DNA from: Buchnera aphidicola (Pemphigus immunis)
Lineage (GTDB): Bacteria; Pseudomonadota; Gammaproteobacteria; Enterobacterales; Enterobacteriaceae
NCBI RefSeq assembly: GCF_964059115.1
Contig: NZ_OZ060408.1
Coordinates: 310,001-374,000 of the forward strand
Length of the DNA stretch: 64,000 nucleotides
Reading direction: 5' to 3'
Both the position numbers and the translations under genes were made by a program. The notes below the pieces were generated by a model. The model was not told the origin of the DNA and made no database searches. It saw only the letters and a list, made by a program, of their open reading frames with translations. Shown here piece by piece: positions 21,462 through 31,329 of this stretch. Every line of letters starts with the position of its first letter. The stretch's first letter is position 1.

Positions 21462-22178
21462 TTAAAAATCATGACGATGATTATGTTCATGACGATATAA
21501 TGCAAAATTTTTTATTCCTATTTCACCAAAAAGAGAAATAAATTCTGAATTTTTACAAACTATCTCTGGTGTTCCTGAACAACATATATGTTGGTTTAAA
21601 CATAGCACTTTATCTGTTGTTGCCATGACTAAATTTAAATCATGTGATACTATTAGAACAGAACATTTTAATTCATTGCGAATTTTGTTAATTAATTTAT
21701 ATAAAGCAACTTGCCCCAAAATATCTATACCTTGAGTACACTCATCTAATATCAATAATTCTGGTTCTTTTAATAGAGCACGAGCTAATAACATTCTTTG
21801 CATTTCACCACCGGATAATTTTTTTAATTGATAATTTTTTATATGAATTATATTCAAACGATGTAATGCTTTTTTTACTGATAATTTTGTTGTACCGTGA
21901 GATAATCTCATAAAACGATCTACTGTAATAGGCAAACCCGCATTTAAATGTAATTTTTGAGGTACATAACCAATTTTAATATTAATTTTTTTAATAATTT
22001 TCCCAGAATTAGGTTTCAATAAACCTAGAATTACCCTTACTAATGTAGATTTTCCTGCACCATTTGGTCCTATTAAAGTTAAAATTTGATTAGGTATTAA
22101 ATTTAATGAAATATTTGACAAAATACATCGATGATTAAATTTGATAAAAACGTTTTTTAATTTAATTAATGAGTACAT
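21462..22178 (-). CDS. znuC: Zinc ABC transporter ATPase
   Basis: ATP-binding subunit for zinc import. Walker [11 protein letters not shown]-loop GYVPQKL, signature LSGGEMQR, Walker [11 protein letters not shown] and the switch His in VSHDLNLV are all present. The C-terminal metal-rich tail HEHNHRHDF is kept, as in E. coli ZnuC. I start at the ATG at 22178 (YSLIKL aligned with the E. coli N-terminus) rather than the in-frame GTG three codons earlier. Upstream lies a nested inverted repeat (22208-22257) that could be an operator. Confidence 0.95.
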   Translation of the reverse strand: MYSLIKLKNVFIKFNHRCILSNISLNLIPNQILTLIGPNGAGKSTLVRVILGLLKPNSGKIIKKINIKIGYVPQKLHLNAGLPITVDRFMRLSHGTTKLSVKKALHRLNIIHIKNYQLKKLSGGEMQRMLLARALLKEPELLILDECTQGIDILGQVALYKLINKIRNELKCSVLIVSHDLNLVMATTDKVLCLNQHICCSGTPEIVCKNSEFISLFGEIGIKNFALYRHEHNHRHDF

Positions 22179-22207
22179 ATAAAACACATAATGTATATAA
22201 AATTAAT

Positions 22208-22257
22208 TAGTAATATACTACTACATTAGTAGTAAAAATTTTTAAAATATATTACTA
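22208..22257. promoter_or_regulatory. Nested inverted repeat upstream of znuC
   Basis: Outer arms TAGTAATATA (22208-22217) and TATATTACTA (22248-22257) enclose an inner hairpin CTACT/AGTAG (22218-22222 with 22228-22232). It lies 30 bases upstream of the znuC start codon. Position suits an operator or leader structure; zinc uptake in E. coli is controlled by Zur, but no Zur gene is in the window and the match to a Zur box is not convincing. Confidence 0.35.
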
Positions 22258-22441
22258 CTTAAATTTTTTAATCATGAAAAATAATATTAATTTGATATAA
22301 AAAATATATAATAAGATATTCATATATGTAAACTTTAAAATAAATAGCAATGTATTGCTAACAATTAAAATAATACTTTTTTATAAAAAATTTCGTTTCA
22401 TAATTCATTAAAAAATACCAAATAATATGTAATGCTAACTT

Positions 22442-22481
22442 AGCAAAATATATTTATATTTTTATATAAATATATTTTGCT
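22442..22481 (-). terminator. Terminator of pykA
   Basis: A perfect 18-bp stem (arm AGCAAAATATATTTATAT) with a TTTT loop starts 16 bases after the pykA stop on the minus strand. Two G-C pairs close the base. Length and position make this a strong terminator candidate. Confidence 0.7.
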
Positions 22482-22496
22482 TAATGCATTTTAATG

Positions 22497-23942
22497 TTAT
22501 TTTAAAACTCTTAAAATTCTAGTAGTATTAGTTTTACCACTTTGTTTTATAGTATCACCTTGCGTAACAATTACTAAATCTCCTAATGATAGCAATCCTT
22601 TTTTATATAACAAATGAATAGCTTCTTTTGCAAGAAATATTCCTGATTTTTCACTATCGAAATATATTGGTACAACACCCCTATATAAAGTAATTAAATT
22701 TAATGTTTTTTTGTGACGAGATAAAGCAAAAATAGGAAGACCTGACGTAATTCGAGAAGGGATTAATGCAGTACGTCCTGATTCTGTCATGGCAATGATA
22801 GCACGTACTCCTTCTAAATGATTAGCTGCATACATAGCAGACATAGAAACAGCTTCTGATATATCACTAAATTTTAAGTTTAATCGATGTCTTGAAATAT
22901 TAATACTAGGAACTTTTTCTGCTCCTTGACATATTTTAGATACTACTAAAACTGTTTCTACAGGATATTTTCCTGTTGCTGTTTCAGCTGATAACATAAC
23001 TGCATCACTTCCATCTAATACAGCATTAGCAACATCCATAACTTCTGCTCTAGTAGGTATAGGATTTTTAACCATAGATTCCATCATTTGAGTTGCAGTT
23101 ATTACCACCCTATTTAATTGACGAGCTCTTCTGATCAAAGTTTTTTGAATTCCTACTAGTTCAGGATCACCAATTTCCACACCTAAATCTCCTCTTGCTA
23201 CCATAATAGCATCAGAAGAACATATAATTTCATCTATCACTTTATCATTAGCTACTACTTCAGCTCTTTCTATTTTAGCAATAATTTTTGCATAACTACC
23301 CGCTTCTTGTGCTAATTTTCTAGCTAATTTCACATCTTGGGCGCACCGTGGAAAAGATACCGCCAAGTAATCTACTTCAATGTTAGATGCTAAAATAATA
23401 TCATTCCTGTCTTTTTTTGTTAAAGATTCTGAAGATAATCCTCCTCCTAATTTATTAATACCTTTATTATTTGATAAACATCCTCCTATTAATACTGTTG
23501 TAAATATTTTTTCATGAGTAGATTTAATTACCTTTAATTGAATTCTTCCATCATCTAATAATAAAATATCATTAGGTCTGACATCTTTAGGTAATTGTTT
23601 ATAATCAATTCCTACTTGATTTTGATTACCTTCATTGTCACTTAATGTTGAATCTAGTAAAAATAAATCGCCAATATTTAAATTAATTTTATTTTTTTTG
23701 AATCTAGCAATACGAATTTTAGGACCTTGTAGATCACCAAGTAAAGCTAAATTACAATTTAACCTTTTAATTATTTTTTTCGCAGTTATTGCTCTGTATG
23801 TATGTTCTTCTTTAGTACCATGAGAAAAATTTAATCTTAGTACATTTGCTCCCGATTGAATAATTTTTTCAAGACAATCTTCTTTATCTGTAGATGGTCC
23901 TAATGTAACAACTATTTTTGTTCTTCTAAGACGTTCTAACAT
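22497..23942 (-). CDS. pykA: Pyruvate kinase II
   Basis: Final ATP-yielding step of glycolysis. At 481 residues it matches the E. coli PykA length (480) and has PykA-type features ([10 protein letters not shown] start, GVDYL-type SFPRC block) rather than PykF. Catalytic elements include the Arg and Asn in [16 protein letters not shown], the Lys in KIERAE, the Mg ligands in [12 protein letters not shown] and the TQMMESM loop. It is the only gene between its terminator and the divergent zwf. Confidence 0.97.
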   Translation of the reverse strand: MLERLRRTKIVVTLGPSTDKEDCLEKIIQSGANVLRLNFSHGTKEEHTYRAITAKKIIKRLNCNLALLGDLQGPKIRIARFKKNKINLNIGDLFLLDSTLSDNEGNQNQVGIDYKQLPKDVRPNDILLLDDGRIQLKVIKSTHEKIFTTVLIGGCLSNNKGINKLGGGLSSESLTKKDRNDIILASNIEVDYLAVSFPRCAQDVKLARKLAQEAGSYAKIIAKIERAEVVANDKVIDEIICSSDAIMVARGDLGVEIGDPELVGIQKTLIRRARQLNRVVITATQMMESMVKNPIPTRAEVMDVANAVLDGSDAVMLSAETATGKYPVETVLVVSKICQGAEKVPSINISRHRLNLKFSDISEAVSMSAMYAANHLEGVRAIIAMTESGRTALIPSRITSGLPIFALSRHKKTLNLITLYRGVVPIYFDSEKSGIFLAKEAIHLLYKKGLLSLGDLVIVTQGDTIKQSGKTNTTRILRVLK

Positions 23943-24446
23943 AAAAATTTCTCGATTAAAAGAAGTAAAAATATTATTCTAAATAATATCTTTCACAACT
24001 TATTTTTTCTTTAATTGATAAAAAATACAAGTATAATATAGTTATGTCAAATAATAAAAACGCTTCATATATAATTAATACCAAAATATTACCTCATTAA
24101 TAAAATATAGTAACAATAATGATATTATTGAAAATATAGTAAATAATATCATTTTTTATTAAAAATAAAATGTATAATTAATTCAGTATATACATGTTAA
24201 AAATATAATTTGATATATATATAATGTGCGTAAACGAAAAATAAACGACATTTATATAAACATAAAAATAAGTATTACATATATTTATTTATATTCTGTA
24301 TATTTTTTTTATAAAAATGCTAATGCGATTAAAAATAAATTAAATTTAACAATTTTTAAGTTTCATAAAAAATTTTTAAAGAATATTAATTCTAATTATT
24401 TTAAAAAATTGTTAAATAAAAAAATAAATAATAAGTAGGAGATAAA
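23943..24446. other. Divergent spacer pykA/zwf
   Basis: About 500 bases. A 12-bp A-T hairpin followed by T6 lies at 24118-24158, terminator-like for the plus strand, which would place it in the zwf leader; chance cannot be excluded. A GTG-initiated 70-codon open frame at 24226-24438 ends just before the zwf ribosome site, but its composition (Lys, Asn, Ile, Tyr) is what random sequence of this kind gives, so I do not call it a gene. Confidence 0.5.
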
Positions 24447-25916
24447 ATGATTTCAAAAATAAATCAAGCGTGTGATTTAGTTATTTTTGGAGCTAAAGGT
24501 GATTTAACTCGTAGAAAATTATTACCTGCTCTTTATCAGTTAGAAAAATTTAATAAATTACATAAAAATACAAGGATTATCGGAGTTGGACGTGCTGATT
24601 GGAATAAAAATTTTTTTCATTCTTTTGTAAAAGAATCGTTAGAAATATTTATGAAAGAGAAATTAAATGATTATTTTTTAAAAAAATTATTTCTTCGGTT
24701 AGATTTTTGTAATCTTGATGTAAAAAATACCAATGATTTTATAAAATTACAAATCATATTAAGTCAAAAAAATAACACAATTATTAATTATTTCGCTGTT
24801 CCTCCAAATTTATTTAGTTCTATATGTCAAGGTTTGAGTAAAAATCAATTAAATCTTTCTCCAACTCGCATAGTAATGGAAAAACCGTTAGGTACATCTC
24901 TAAAAACATCACAAAAAATTAATAATCAGGTCAGTAAATATTTTAAAGAACATCAAATATTTAGAATAGATCATTATTTAGGAAAAGAGACCATATTAAA
25001 TTTACTTTCATTACGTTTTTCAAATATTTTATTTTTTAATAATTGGAACAATAAAATTATAGATCATGTTCAAATCACTGTTGCTGAACAAGTTGGAATA
25101 GAAGGTAGATGGGGATATTTTGATCAATCAGGACAAATTAGAGATATGCTTCAAAATCATTTATTACAAATTTTAACTATTGTTACCATGTCTCCGCCTG
25201 AAAACTTAAATGCCAATAATATTAGAAAAGAAAAAATAAAAATATTACAGTCTTTACGTCATATTAATGATGCTAATTTTGATAAAAATGTTGTTCTTGG
25301 TCAATATTCAGCTGGTACGCTAAATGGTATAGAAGTACCCTCTTATATTGATGAAAATGGTGCTAATAAAAAAAGTAAAACTGAAACTTTTGTAGCTATT
25401 AAAGTAAACATAGATAATAAGAAATGGGCTGGCATACCATTTTATTTGCGTACAGGTAAAAGGTTACCAGTAAAATGTTCTAAAATAGTTATTTTTTTTA
25501 AAAAACCTATTAAAAATTTATTTGATAATCATAATAAAATATTACCATCTAACAAACTTGTAATCAAATTACAACCAAATGAAGGATTTACTCTTCAAGT
25601 TTTAAATAAAATACCCAGTTTAAATTCTGAATATATTCTGGATAATATTGATTTAAATTTCAAATATTCCGATACAATTTATAAAAATAATTTATCAGAC
25701 TCTTATGAAAGATTATTATTAGAAAGTATGAAAGGAATACAAACATTGTTTGTAAGTAAAAAAGAAATAGAAGAATCATGGAAATGGATAGATTTAATTA
25801 TTGATGCTTGGAACAAAAAAAATGAATTTCCAGCACTTTATAAATCTGGTACGTGGGGTCCAGATGAATCTGAAAAAATTATCCAACAGGACGCTAGAAT
25901 TTGGCATAATGATTAA
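24447..25916 (+). CDS. zwf: Glucose-6-phosphate 1-dehydrogenase
   Basis: First step of the oxidative pentose phosphate route, making NADPH. 489 residues (E. coli 491). The NADP-binding FGAKGDLTRRKLLPAL near 15-30, the substrate motif RIDHYLGKE with the catalytic His region near 175, and FYLRTGKRLP near 335 are present. An AGGAG ribosome site lies 6-7 bases before ATG. The long pykA/zwf divergent spacer precedes it. Confidence 0.97.
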   Translation: MISKINQACDLVIFGAKGDLTRRKLLPALYQLEKFNKLHKNTRIIGVGRADWNKNFFHSFVKESLEIFMKEKLNDYFLKKLFLRLDFCNLDVKNTNDFIKLQIILSQKNNTIINYFAVPPNLFSSICQGLSKNQLNLSPTRIVMEKPLGTSLKTSQKINNQVSKYFKEHQIFRIDHYLGKETILNLLSLRFSNILFFNNWNNKIIDHVQITVAEQVGIEGRWGYFDQSGQIRDMLQNHLLQILTIVTMSPPENLNANNIRKEKIKILQSLRHINDANFDKNVVLGQYSAGTLNGIEVPSYIDENGANKKSKTETFVAIKVNIDNKKWAGIPFYLRTGKRLPVKCSKIVIFFKKPIKNLFDNHNKILPSNKLVIKLQPNEGFTLQVLNKIPSLNSEYILDNIDLNFKYSDTIYKNNLSDSYERLLLESMKGIQTLFVSKKEIEESWKWIDLIIDAWNKKNEFPALYKSGTWGPDESEKIIQQDARIWHND

Positions 25917-26425
25917 TAATGAAATTATTATACATTTATTTTATAATATTATTAATTTCATTTATTAAAAATTAATTTTATCGAATAATAAAAAGTATAC
26001 ATTTTATTATTTTAAATTTTATATAAAAATAGATTTTATTTATTAATATTAAATGAATTTAATATTCAGTATTAAAATAAATAATTATATTTTTTTAATT
26101 AAAAACTTTTTAAAAAACTAAATAATAATTTATATTTCAATATTTTAAAAAATATTTATTTTTATAAATAAATTTGTAATATAAAATTTATATTTTAATA
26201 TTTTTTTAAATATACTAAAATATAAAAAAATAAAAATGTTATAATAAAAAACTTTTAGTAGATGTTAAAATATTTTTTAAATATAAAATTTAAATAAAAT
26301 TTATTTCAATTAATAGAAATTAAATTATTTTTTATTAAATTAAATTTATTAATAAAAAATAATTTTTTATAAATATATAAATAATTTTTAATAATACTTA
26401 TTTTACGAATTAAAGGAAAAATATT
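25917..26425. other. Gene-free spacer zwf/htpX
   Basis: A 509-base stretch of almost pure A and T. Apart from the hairpin right after zwf, nothing was recognised; no open frame with protein-like composition. Confidence 0.6.
25918..25962 (+). terminator. Possible zwf terminator
   Basis: A 10-bp stem AATGAAATTA/TAATTTCATT directly after the zwf stop codon, with a 25-base loop and a T/A-rich tail. Plausible by position, weak in GC content. Confidence 0.4.
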
Positions 26426-27304
26426 ATGATGCGTATTATTCTTTTTATGTTAACTAATTTATCCGTTATGTTCATATTTGGAATAATCCTTAGTCTTACA
26501 GGAATTCAATCTCATAGTATATATGGTTTAATAATTGTATCTGGATTATTCGGATTTGGAGGTTCTATATTTTCATTACTTTTATCAAAATGGATAGCTT
26601 TACGATCTGTTAATGGAAAAATCATTCATTATCCATCAAATGAAAGTGAAATATGGTTAACTAAAACAGTGCATCAACAAGCTAAAAAAATGGGGCTTGT
26701 ACCACCAGAAATAGCTATTTATGATGCTTTAGATATGAATGCTTTTGCTACAGGACCTCGTCGTAATTCTTCTTTAATTGCCGTTTCTACTGGATTATTA
26801 AAAAATATGACTCAGGAAGAAGCTGAAGCAGTAATTGCACATGAAATTAGCCATATTGCTAATGGTGATATGGTTACCATGACTTTAGTACAAGGAGTAG
26901 TAAATACGTTTGTGATTTTTATATCACGTATTATTGCTCAATCAGTTACTTCCATTATATCTGGAAGCAAAGAAGAAAATGATTTCAAAAATGGTCATTC
27001 TTTGATATATTTTATAACTTATATAGTATTAGAATTAATATTTGGAATGTTTGCCAGTATTATTACTATGTGGTTTTCACGTTACCGAGAATTTCATGCT
27101 GATGCAGGATCAGCTAAATTAGTTGGTCGCAATAAGATGATTGCTGCTCTAGAAAGATTAAAAATGAGTTATGAACCTAACGAATCAAGTAGTATCCTTG
27201 CTTTTTGTATCAACGGAAAAAATAAATCAATAATAAATTTATTTATGTCTCATCCTCCATTAAATAAAAGAATTGAAGCATTATATAATAATTTGTATTT
27301 ATAA
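26426..27304 (+). CDS. htpX: Membrane zinc metalloprotease HtpX
   Basis: M48-family protease of membrane quality control. 292 residues (E. coli 293) beginning MMRI as in E. coli. Two N-terminal membrane segments, the zinc motif HEISH near 140 ([14 protein letters not shown]), two further membrane segments, and the third zinc ligand region [18 protein letters not shown] precedes the ATG. In E. coli HtpX is heat- and CpxR-induced; no such promoter can be recognised here. Confidence 0.96.
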   Translation: MMRIILFMLTNLSVMFIFGIILSLTGIQSHSIYGLIIVSGLFGFGGSIFSLLLSKWIALRSVNGKIIHYPSNESEIWLTKTVHQQAKKMGLVPPEIAIYDALDMNAFATGPRRNSSLIAVSTGLLKNMTQEEAEAVIAHEISHIANGDMVTMTLVQGVVNTFVIFISRIIAQSVTSIISGSKEENDFKNGHSLIYFITYIVLELIFGMFASIITMWFSRYREFHADAGSAKLVGRNKMIAALERLKMSYEPNESSSILAFCINGKNKSIINLFMSHPPLNKRIEALYNNLYL

Positions 27305-27412
27305 AAATATTATAGAAAATATATTGGTATCAAATATAATAATATATTATATATAATGTTAAAATTAATAGTTTTTAAAAAATACATTTATTACTTATAG
27401 TAATAACACTAC

Positions 27413-27450
27413 GTATAATGAAATTAAGTTGTTTATTAATTTCATTATAC
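27413..27450 (+). terminator. Terminator of htpX
   Basis: A perfect 15-bp stem (arm GTATAATGAAATTAA) with an 8-base loop and a T-rich tail, 109 bases after the htpX stop. It is one of the best hairpins in the window by length and includes two G-C pairs. Confidence 0.65.
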
Positions 27451-27988
27451 TTCCTTAATTTTATTCTATTGTATTTCAAATTAAAATATTTTATACTAAA
27501 TTTTTAAAAATTTTTTATTTTAAATGTTATTTAAAATTAAGAAAAATAAAATTTAAAATAGTATATTTAAAATAAAATACAGAAATTTTACTTAAACAAG
27601 ATTAGAACATTATTTCTAATCAAATTAGAATGTATTTTTTACTGTAATTGTTTTAAAGAAAATTATTATGTTAAAAATATGAAATACAATACATTATTTT
27701 ATAAATAAAATTTTATTTTTTAACAATATTTTAAAATGTACACAATAAACGTTTTATTTCAGATAAATTATTAATTTTATATAATTTTCATAAAAAATTC
27801 AATTATTTTTATATATATAAATAAAATATATATTATACATGAAAATAAAAATATCTTTATATTTTTCTAAAGTTATCATTAATAAAAAATATTCTTTTAT
27901 TGACAAAAAATATTTTTACATCTTATATTCCTTTACTTAATTTTTTCTTATTAATTATACTAAATAGTATACTGTTTTATTTTTCCAT

Positions 27989-27992
27989 GGAG
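27989..27992 (+). promoter_or_regulatory. Ribosome binding site that fixes the yoaE start
   Basis: GGAG six bases before the ATG at 27999. It supports the ATG that aligns with the E. coli YoaE start over the earlier in-frame TTG at 27900 and ATG at 27987. Confidence 0.6.
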
Positions 27993-27998
27993 TTTTTA

Positions 27999-29573
27999 AT
28001 GGAATTTCTTTTAGATCCAGCTACCTGGGTTGGATTATTTACACTTATTGTATTAGAAGTAGTACTGGGCATTGATAATTTGATATTTATAGCTATTTTA
28101 GTAGAAAAATTACCCGTATATCAACGAGATAAAGCGCGTTTATTAGGAATCAGTTTTACTTTATTTATACGTTTGATATTGTTATCACTAATATCTTGGA
28201 TGGTATCATTAAGATCTATATTAATTTCTAATCAATACTTAATACTTTCAGGACGAGATCTAATTTTATTATTTGGAGGTTTTTTTTTACTGTTTAAAGC
28301 AACTATAGAATTACATGAAAGATTAGAAAATCATCCCGAAGAAAATATACATAATAAAAATTGTGCTAATTTTTGGATTGTAGTTATTCAAATAGTATTA
28401 TTAGATGCTATTTTTTCATTAGACGCTGTAATAACTGCGGTTGGTATGGTTAATAACTTGATAATTATGATGACAGCAGTAATGATAGCTACAGGTTTAA
28501 TGTTGCTAATGTCAAAATCTCTCACCAGATTCGTTAATCTACACCAAACTGTTGTGGTATTATGTTTGAGTTTCCTTCTCATGATAGGATTAAGTTTAGT
28601 TTCAGAAGCATTAGGATTTAAAATACCTAAAGGATATTTATACGCAGCAATAGGATTTTCAATTTTAATTGAATTATTTAATCAAATTGCACGTCGTAAT
28701 TTTTTACGTCATCAATCTTGTCGTCCCATGAGACAAAGAGCAGCTGAAGCTATTTTTCGTTTAATTGTTAGAGAACAAAAAAATAATGCAATTAAAATAT
28801 TAAATAAACAAAAAGATAAAAAAATATCTTATAAATCAATATCTGAAACAGAATCTTTTAAAGACGAAGAAAGATACATGATAAACGGTGTACTAACACT
28901 TGCTGCACGTTCTATTAGAAGTATTATGACTCCAAGAAGAGAAATATCATGGGTTAATGTAGATCAAGATATGAATAATATTAGATTACAATTACTCGAT
29001 ACTCCTCATAGTTTATTCCCAGTATGTAAAAACGAATTAGATGAAATTATTGGTATAGTAAGAGCAAAAGAATTATTAGTAGCTATAGACCGAGAAATAG
29101 ACGTAACTACATTTGCATCTAAAACACCTCCTATCATTATTCCCGAAACTTTAGATCCTATTAATTTGTTGGGAGTTTTAAGACGAGCTAAAGGTAGTTT
29201 AGTAATAGTTACCAATGAATTTGGAGTTATTCAAGGATTAATTACTCCAGTAGACATGTTAGAAGCCATTGCTGGAGAATTTCCAGACGAAGATGAAACA
29301 CCAGAAGTAATAGTAGAAGAAAATAGTTGGTTAGTCAAAGGAAGCACTGATTTACATTCTTTACAACAATTGTTAAATACCGAAAAATTAATACAAAATA
29401 AAAATTCTTATGCATCTTTAGCTGGTTTGTTAATTGCACAAAAAGGTCAATTACCCTTGACAGGAGAAACTATTTACATTGCTCCTTTACATTTTTATAT
29501 CGTAGAAGCCTCACAATATCGTATTAACCTCGTTCGTGTAACAAAAGATAAAGAAATCAATGAATGTAATTAA
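27999..29573 (+). CDS. yoaE: TerC-family membrane protein with CBS and CorC domains
   Basis: 524 residues from the chosen ATG (E. coli YoaE 518). The N-terminal half is a TerC-type membrane domain of seven or so segments with the acidic motifs GIDNLIFIAIL and DAIFSLDAVITAVGMV, thought to handle divalent metal ions. The soluble half has a CBS pair (ARSIRSIMTPRREISWV and following) and a CorC/transporter-associated C-terminal domain. The frame is open 33 codons upstream from a TTG, but the GGAG site and alignment with E. coli MEFLMDP favour 27999. Its exact substrate is unknown. Confidence 0.93.
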   Translation: MEFLLDPATWVGLFTLIVLEVVLGIDNLIFIAILVEKLPVYQRDKARLLGISFTLFIRLILLSLISWMVSLRSILISNQYLILSGRDLILLFGGFFLLFKATIELHERLENHPEENIHNKNCANFWIVVIQIVLLDAIFSLDAVITAVGMVNNLIIMMTAVMIATGLMLLMSKSLTRFVNLHQTVVVLCLSFLLMIGLSLVSEALGFKIPKGYLYAAIGFSILIELFNQIARRNFLRHQSCRPMRQRAAEAIFRLIVREQKNNAIKILNKQKDKKISYKSISETESFKDEERYMINGVLTLAARSIRSIMTPRREISWVNVDQDMNNIRLQLLDTPHSLFPVCKNELDEIIGIVRAKELLVAIDREIDVTTFASKTPPIIIPETLDPINLLGVLRRAKGSLVIVTNEFGVIQGLITPVDMLEAIAGEFPDEDETPEVIVEENSWLVKGSTDLHSLQQLLNTEKLIQNKNSYASLAGLLIAQKGQLPLTGETIYIAPLHFYIVEASQYRINLVRVTKDKEINECN

Positions 29574-29584
29574 ATAGAATATTT

Positions 29585-29615
29585 ACTGATACAATCATAT
29601 AAAAATATGATCAGT
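29585..29615 (+). terminator. Hairpin between yoaE and tsaB
   Basis: Stem ATCATAT/ATATGAT (29594-29600 with 29605-29611) with an AAAA loop, extended by ACTG/CAGT across a five-base bulge. It follows the yoaE stop closely and may end or attenuate the yoaE transcript before tsaB. Confidence 0.4.
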
Positions 29616-29651
29616 TAAAATTATAACTTTTCAAAAATTTTCGAGAAAAAT

Positions 29652-30308
29652 ATGTTTAAAAAAATATTAGCAATTGATACGTCCATGGACGGATGTTCCG
29701 TATCCTTATTGAAAAATAACTTTATCACAAATAAATTTAAATTATGTAAAAAAAAACATACAGAAATAATTTTACCTATGATTGAAAAAATTTTAAATAC
29801 TTGTTGCATAAAAATTAATGAACTTAATGCGATAGCTTGTTCTAAAGGACCTGGTAACTTCACAGGAATTCGGCTTGCTATTTGTATTGCACAAGCAATG
29901 GCTTTGCAAAAAAAAATACCTTTGATAGGTGTGTCGACTTTTGCTAGTATGGCAGAACAAGCTTGGAGAAAATACGCTACAAAAAAAGTGCTTATTGCTT
30001 TCGATGCAAAAAAAAAGGGGATTTATTGGGCTGAATATGTTAGAAACAATAATGGAATATGGGAAGGAGAAAATACAGAAATATGTTTAAAAACGGAACA
30101 TGTAAATACTAAAATTAATAAATTATCTGGATCATGGACAACTGTCGGTAACGGATGGAAAAAAATTAATTTTAAAAATACAAAAAAAATAAATTTAATT
30201 TCTACAGAGATTGTTTTACCTCATGCTAAAGATATTATCACTTTTACCAATTTGTTATTAAAAAAGAATAATAGTTTAATATTCGAAAACATAGTACCCA
30301 TATATTAA
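29652..30308 (+). CDS. tsaB: tRNA threonylcarbamoyladenosine biosynthesis protein TsaB
   Basis: ASKHA-fold partner of TsaD in making t6A37 in ANN-decoding tRNAs, also known as YeaZ. Visible are AIDTSMDGCSVSL at the N-terminus, KKKHTEIILPMIEK, the GPGNFTGIRLAI block and the C-terminal NIVPIY matching E. coli AEPVYLR. At 218 residues it is about 13 shorter than E. coli (231) because it stops just after that motif, losing the final tail. Confidence 0.94.
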   Translation: MFKKILAIDTSMDGCSVSLLKNNFITNKFKLCKKKHTEIILPMIEKILNTCCIKINELNAIACSKGPGNFTGIRLAICIAQAMALQKKIPLIGVSTFASMAEQAWRKYATKKVLIAFDAKKKGIYWAEYVRNNNGIWEGENTEICLKTEHVNTKINKLSGSWTTVGNGWKKINFKNTKKINLISTEIVLPHAKDIITFTNLLLKKNNSLIFENIVPIY

Positions 30309-31329
30309 AATAATATCGTGAAGTATATCTGAAAATTGAAATTAATATCATGAAAATACAATATCTGTAATTCCGAATTAGATATATTTTTAGATTAATA
30401 TATCAAACATCAATTTTTAGATGATTATTTTAAAATAATGTTAATTTTTTTATGTTTATTTTATAAACAAAAAATATTTTATTTTTTATTCTTTTAATTA
30501 TATTATCACAATATATAATATTTTTTAAGAAATGTTATAAATTACATAATATAATACTTTTTTATTTAATTTTATAACTATCTTTAAACTATTTTTTATA
30601 AAAAATATAACTTTATTTTAATTTTTTTAGATGTAAAAACATAAAGATTTTTCTGATAAAACTATTAATAATGTAAAATTATTCATATTTATATTCTACA
30701 TAAATATTATTTCTTTAAAAAATAAAATATTCATAAATTAAAAAATAAATTTTTATGTAAAAATTAAATTTTATATTCATCAATTTCATTTGTTTTAATT
30801 AAATGAATATCATTGAATAAAAAAATATTAAATATTACCAATATAAATATTAATAAAAAATCATTTTTAATTCTTAATACAATAAATTAACTTCAATAAA
30901 TAACGTCATTATTTAATAATTTTAAAATAAAAACATACAAATCTAATAATGTAAAAATAAAAAATTATTTTTTTTATCTAAAAACATAAATTTAAAATTT
31001 TAATATATTACCCATTAATTTTTATATTAATAGCAATACATATAATCTATACAGATTTTTATAAAATGTTTTTAAATTTAAATTATTTTTTTTTAAAAAT
31101 ATGATCTAAGCAAGTTACATATTTATTCCTTTTATTTATAAAATTTATTTATTATTAAAATATTTTATAATTTTATTATTTTCATTATATTTCTATATAA
31201 AAATTATATTTTTATGCACATTCAACCTAATAATGAGAATATTAAATTTTTAAAAAATAAATTTTTATTTAAAAAATAAAAAATAACAGTTCAATATGAA
31301 CTATAAATTTTTTTAATTTATTTATATAT
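30309..31329. other. One-kilobase gene-free stretch
   Basis: More than 1000 bases with stop codons in every frame and no recognisable gene. I recall minCDE near yoaE in other Buchnera genomes, but no MinD Walker motif or other trace is visible here. Near the right end a 6-bp hairpin AGTTCA/TGAACT (31288-31302) is followed by a T7 run, terminator-like, about 28 bases upstream of rsmC. Confidence 0.5.
31288..31314 (+). terminator. Terminator-like hairpin upstream of rsmC
   Basis: AGTTCA/TGAACT stem with a three-base loop, two G-C pairs, followed by ATAAATTTTTTT. It would end any transcript running through the upstream spacer, or act on the rsmC leader. Confidence 0.4.

Larger units (their letters stand above)
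22179..22496. other. Spacer between znuC and pykA
   Basis: A 318-base spacer that holds only the pykA terminator hairpin at 22442-22481 and the nested inverted repeat at 22208-22257. No gene or remnant was seen. Confidence 0.6.
27305..27998. other. Spacer htpX/yoaE
   Basis: About 690 bases. The hairpin at 27413-27450 is the only clear structure. I looked for the short cold-shock gene cspC that I recall near htpX in related genomes and found no trace of its conserved core; no other gene or remnant was recognised. The last hundred bases are the leader of yoaE, open in frame but probably untranslated. Confidence 0.5.

Noticed and set aside
24118-24158. A-T hairpin with T6 tail in the zwf leader as an attenuator
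   Set aside because: Twelve A-T pairs with a short loop are expected several times by chance in spacers of this composition; kept only as a note in the spacer entry.
24226-24438. GTG-initiated 70-codon open frame just upstream of zwf
   Set aside because: Composition is the Lys/Asn/Ile/Tyr mix expected of random sequence at this base composition, there is no recognisable homology and no convincing ribosome site.
27900-27998. N-terminal extension of YoaE from a TTG codon
   Set aside because: The added residues have no counterpart in E. coli YoaE, and a well-placed GGAG supports the ATG at 27999.
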